Origin: Ignavibacteria bacterium
GTDB taxonomy: Bacteria > Bacteroidota > Ignavibacteria > Kapaibacteriales > UBA4661
Assembly (NCBI GenBank): GCA_013298375.1
Contig: JAAFHM010000196.1
Location: 1-8,403, forward strand
Direction: 5' to 3'
Length of the DNA stretch: 8,403 bases
Shown: piece after piece, positions 6,302 through 8,403 of the stretch
Position numbering within the stretch: position 1 is the first letter of the stretch
Layout: every line of letters begins with the position of its first letter
Position numbers and translations under genes: made by a program
The notes under the pieces: model-generated
What the model was told of the DNA's origin: nothing
The model's database searches: none
The model's input: only the letters and a program-made list of their open reading frames with translations

Positions 6302-7206
6302 TGCGGCGAAAACTGCACCACCACGGGACAATGGTCGGAAACCCTCTCTGATGCTTTCTCCGACAGCATTGCACGGAAATTTACCGTGCGCAGTGTTCCC
6401 CGCAATACCCGCCCGGTGGCGCTGCTACTGGCAATGATATGGTCAATCGCCGGAAGCCCCGAATAAGAGCAGCTTGCGAGGTCTGCGGTCAAAAATGTGA
6501 GATTTGGTGCGTGTTTCAGAGTGTCCAATGTTGTTCGTTTTTTACGCGGAGAATCGTTGAAATCGCCAAGAATAAAAAGCGGCTTGGTGGGGAGTGCTTG
6601 GTGGAAAGAGTTCGTAAAGGTGAGAATTTCTACGGCTTGTGCGGTGCGAAGAGCAAGTGAACGTTGCACAAGCTCCGGCGTGGAGTCGGCACGAGAGGTT
6701 GATTTGAGATGAACCGCCAGCATTGCCCATTCAAGGCCACCAACCCGAAACAATGCCAGCAAACCTGCACGAGTACGACCTTTCTCAACAGCGATTGCAT
6801 CAATCTCGCGCACCGACACGAGTTCCACGGGCTTTCGGTACAAAAATCCCACCTTCTGCTTTCCACCCGATGCGCCAAGCGCAATGTGATATTCGGAGCT
6901 ACTCTCTTTGGCAATGTGCTGCAAAAGGCGCTTCAATGCTTCTTCGTTCTCAACTTCCTGCACTGCCAGCACGTCTGCGTCTATATCGCCGAGAACCACC
7001 GCGAGGAGCTTATCATCAGTTTCTGAGCGGGGTTTGTGGTCATCGGCGGAATTATCACCAAACCATTCCATGTTGAACGTGCCAAGCGTGATGCGGTCAA
7101 GAGTAGGAGTATTCTTTTCGATATGGCAGGAGCAACAAATGCTACTCAAGCCAAGGAGAATGAGAGATAATGCGGCTTTCATGCGGATAAAACTACAAAA
7201 CGGCAT
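6298..7206 (-). CDS. Exported endonuclease/exonuclease/phosphatase (EEP) family protein
   Basis: This 302-residue protein has a hydrophobic N-terminal segment (about 11-23) followed by SSICCSC, a signal peptide with a possible relaxed lipobox, so it should act outside the cytoplasm. The mature part is a complete EEP/DNase I-like domain. The metal and catalytic residues stand in order: Asn45 in TFNMEWFGD, Glu84 in AVQEVE, His166 in AVHLKS, Asp215 and Asn217 in LGDFND, Asp255-His256 in AIDHI, and Asp291-His292 in SDHCPV. The family hydrolyses phosphodiester or phosphate ester bonds; DNA, RNA or phosphorylated substrates are all possible, with extracellular nuclease the best guess. ATG 7206 shares one base with the upstream TAA (TAATG) and has AGGGGA five bases before it. 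It is the last gene of the clpS operon. Confidence 0.9.
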   Translation of the reverse strand: MPFCSFIRMKAALSLILLGLSSICCSCHIEKNTPTLDRITLGTFNMEWFGDNSADDHKPRSETDDKLLAVVLGDIDADVLAVQEVENEEALKRLLQHIAKESSSEYHIALGASGGKQKVGFLYRKPVELVSVREIDAIAVEKGRTRAGLLALFRVGGLEWAMLAVHLKSTSRADSTPELVQRSLALRTAQAVEILTFTNSFHQALPTKPLFILGDFNDSPRKKRTTLDTLKHAPNLTFLTADLASCSYSGLPAIDHIIASSSATGRVLRGTLRTVNFRAMLSEKASERVSDHCPVVVQFSPH

Positions 7207-7790
7207 TATTTTCCCCTGTTTGTTCCAATCGCCTTCATGCTATCGGTCAGCATTGCCCAATCTTGAAACGGGCGGCGGTCAATGCGTTCAAACCGAATCG
7301 CACCCGTCGTGTCAATCAAAAACATTCCGTGCCTCTCGGTGTCAAGGTTGCGACGATAACAACCAAGAGCTTCCATTGCACGATGATCGCTATCAGACAG
7401 CAATTCTATCTCGAATTTCCCGCCTGGCTGAATAAAACTACTATCTAAACTGGGTTTGTCCAGAGCGACTTGATTATCTTCAGGCGCATCATTGCTGAGT
7501 CCGACGACTTGCCAGCCGTAACTTTTGAAGCGGTAAGCGTGTTGGGAGAGTTGCTTCATAGACATCACACACATTGGGCATCCGACACCTAAGTAAACGG
7601 AAAGCAGCACGGGTGCTTGTTTGTAGAGCGTTGATAGCCGCACCGTATCGCCCTGCACGGAGCGAACAAGAACATCGGGAACACGCTTGAAATCTTGCTT
7701 TTCAGCGTGTTTTGGTGGGTTTTGTGCGCAACTGGCAAAGGAGATACTCATTACCCCAAGACTGACAAGCAGATATATCGCATTGCGCAT
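7206..7790 (-). CDS. Thioredoxin-fold redoxin lipoprotein (AhpC/TSA-like)
   Basis: From ATG 7790 this is 194 residues. MRNAIYLLVSLGVMSISFASC is a lipoprotein signal with the lipobox FASC, giving lipid-modified Cys21 and an envelope location. The rest reads as a thioredoxin fold of the AhpC/TSA (redoxin) type: VPDVLVRSVQGDTVRLSTL (about 37-55), a beta strand PVLLSVYLG, then the active site GCPMC (Cys71 and Cys74) at the start of a helix, VVGLSND (95-101), and MFLIDTTGAIRFERI (156-170). A third cysteine, Cys144, lies between. The CPMC motif suits a disulfide reductase or a peroxidase-like enzyme; which one is unclear. A TTG at 7811 is an alternative start, but AAAGGT six bases before ATG 7790 supports the shorter form. 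It is coupled to clpS upstream and the nuclease downstream. Confidence 0.87.
   Translation of the reverse strand: MRNAIYLLVSLGVMSISFASCAQNPPKHAEKQDFKRVPDVLVRSVQGDTVRLSTLYKQAPVLLSVYLGVGCPMCVMSMKQLSQHAYRFKSYGWQVVGLSNDAPEDNQVALDKPSLDSSFIQPGGKFEIELLSDSDHRAMEALGCYRRNLDTERHGMFLIDTTGAIRFERIDRRPFQDWAMLTDSMKAIGTNRGK
7212..7217 (-). promoter_or_regulatory. Ribosome binding site of the EEP nuclease gene
   Basis: AGGGGA on the minus strand is five bases before ATG 7206 and lies inside the end of the redoxin gene. It supports this start over the in-frame ATG at 7182, which has none. Confidence 0.8.
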
Positions 7791-7796
7791 GACCGT

Positions 7797-7802
7797 ACCT
7801 TT
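7797..7802 (-). promoter_or_regulatory. Ribosome binding site of the redoxin gene, over the clpS stop
   Basis: AAAGGT on the minus strand is six bases before ATG 7790 and overlaps the clpS TAA (7803-7801). Ribosomes ending clpS would therefore stop on the redoxin initiation site, consistent with coupling. Confidence 0.7.
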
Positions 7803-8190
7803 AACATTCAATTTGTGTTCTCAGTTTGATTTCTTCCAAAACATTACTAACGCGAAGGCAATCGCCCATATCACCCTCATAGACCATAGCTTTTCCGGCG
7901 TTGTGGACTTCCCACGTCAGGTCTTCGGCTTTGTCGTAGGAGCAGCCCGTCGCTTTGATAATTTGTTCAATGACTTCATCGAAACTGTGCCATTCGTCAT
8001 TGAAGAGAATAACACGGTTCGAGAGTTTCGTAACGACCTCTTCATCTAATTCCGGCATATCCAATTCTGCCGGAGCGCTGTCTGCCCAGGACAGAGCAGC
8101 ATTGGCAAGCGTAGAGGCGTGATGGGAGGTAATGCAAACGTCATCGTGAGAAAAGCTGACGAGGAACCATGGCGTTTGTATGGTATTCAT
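7801..8190 (-). CDS. clpS: ATP-dependent Clp protease adaptor ClpS
   Basis: This 129-residue protein ends in a ClpS core from about residue 58: RVILFNDEWHSFDEVIEQI, with Asn64-Asp65-Glu66 matching the NDD binding-pocket loop, and WEVHNAGKAMVYEG with His96 matching the conserved pocket histidine. ClpS delivers N-degron proteins to ClpA/C-ClpP in the cytoplasm. The core ends near the C terminus with VLEEIKLRTQIE, a Chlorobi-like tail as I remember it. The roughly 57-residue N-terminal extension is longer than the E. coli one. ATG 8190 lacks a Shine-Dalgarno sequence, and ATG 8058 (MPELDEE) would give a shorter, more usual protein, so the start is uncertain. No clpA or clpC is nearby. It is the first gene of an operon with two exported proteins. 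Confidence 0.9.
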   Translation of the reverse strand: MNTIQTPWFLVSFSHDDVCITSHHASTLANAALSWADSAPAELDMPELDEEVVTKLSNRVILFNDEWHSFDEVIEQIIKATGCSYDKAEDLTWEVHNAGKAMVYEGDMGDCLRVSNVLEEIKLRTQIEC

Positions 8191-8358
8191 AGTACAGTCG
8201 GGAAATACAATAGCTTGTGATGATGGTTGTTGTGGATTGACGCGAAAGCCCTCTTTTTATGCGGCTTTGTTTCTACTAAGGTTGTGGACAATAAAAGATT
8301 AAAGTTGCAAATTGCGTATTCTAGTGGAATTCACACGAACATTGTATTGGGTAGATCA

Positions 8359-8403
8359 ATGGGCAAAATTCGTATACCATCATTGACAGAAGAGCAACAA
8401 AGG
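8359..8403 (+). CDS. Start of an unidentified open reading frame, cut by the window edge
   Basis: ATG 8359 opens a frame that stays open to the window end, coding MGKIRIPSLTEEQQR. Only 15 codons are visible. The pattern of a short basic start followed by LTEEQ is reminiscent of IS630-type transposase N termini, but this is too short to claim. No Shine-Dalgarno sequence is obvious and no terminal inverted repeat could be defined upstream. It diverges from clpS with a 168-base gap. Confidence 0.25.
   Translation, partial: MGKIRIPSLTEEQQR

Noticed and set aside
6908..7435. 175-codon open frame on the + strand
   Set aside because: It lies antisense across the junction of the EEP and redoxin genes, is rich in serine and arginine with no domain pattern, and both minus-strand genes show clear catalytic motifs.
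8245..8268. AAAGCC / GGCTTT inverted repeat upstream of clpS
   Set aside because: Only six base pairs with a 12-base loop, no gene ends there on the + strand, and such pairs are common by chance.
8229..8288. Direct repeat GTTGTGGA at 8229 and 8281
   Set aside because: An eight-base repeat in a 168-base gap is expected fairly often by chance and nothing else in the gap supports it.

Overview
The window looks like chromosome of a bacterium from the Bacteroidota/Chlorobiota group. The ClpS core, the TM2/DUF2752/DUF4870 proteins and promoter-like TAnnTTTG elements all resemble that group. This assignment rests on remembered family patterns, not a search. Coding density is high. No tRNA, rRNA, CRISPR array or complete mobile element was seen.

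Layout, left to right. Positions 1-303 (+) are the C-terminal ATPase end of a sensor histidine kinase cut by the window edge. Positions 424-1818 (+) encode an APC-family amino acid permease followed by a strong hairpin terminator. From there to 8190 every gene is on the minus strand. In transcription order from the right these are: a compact operon clpS, exported thioredoxin-fold lipoprotein, exported endonuclease/exonuclease/phosphatase (EEP) nuclease (8190-6298); a Tat-exported flavin amine oxidase (6018-4660); a second compact operon TM2 protein, DUF2752 protein, DUF4870-like protein, M48 metalloprotease (4545-2472); and osmC (2316-1882), which converges on the permease. A leftward-facing clpS and a rightward-facing open reading frame cut at the right edge (8359-8403) are divergent.

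The most interesting part is the TM2-DUF2752-DUF4870-M48 cluster. It encodes three small membrane proteins without known function and a membrane-anchored zinc protease, with 4-base ATGA start/stop overlaps at the last two junctions. This suggests a co-translated membrane module, possibly for membrane protein quality control. A 14-base motif matched at 13 positions lies upstream of both this operon and the amine oxidase gene and fits a group-specific -7 promoter element. The clpS operon mixes a cytoplasmic protease adaptor with two exported proteins, an odd combination. Several genes (OsmC, redoxin lipoprotein, amine oxidase, M48 protease, ClpS) could contribute to oxidative or protein-quality stress handling, but that joint role is inference.
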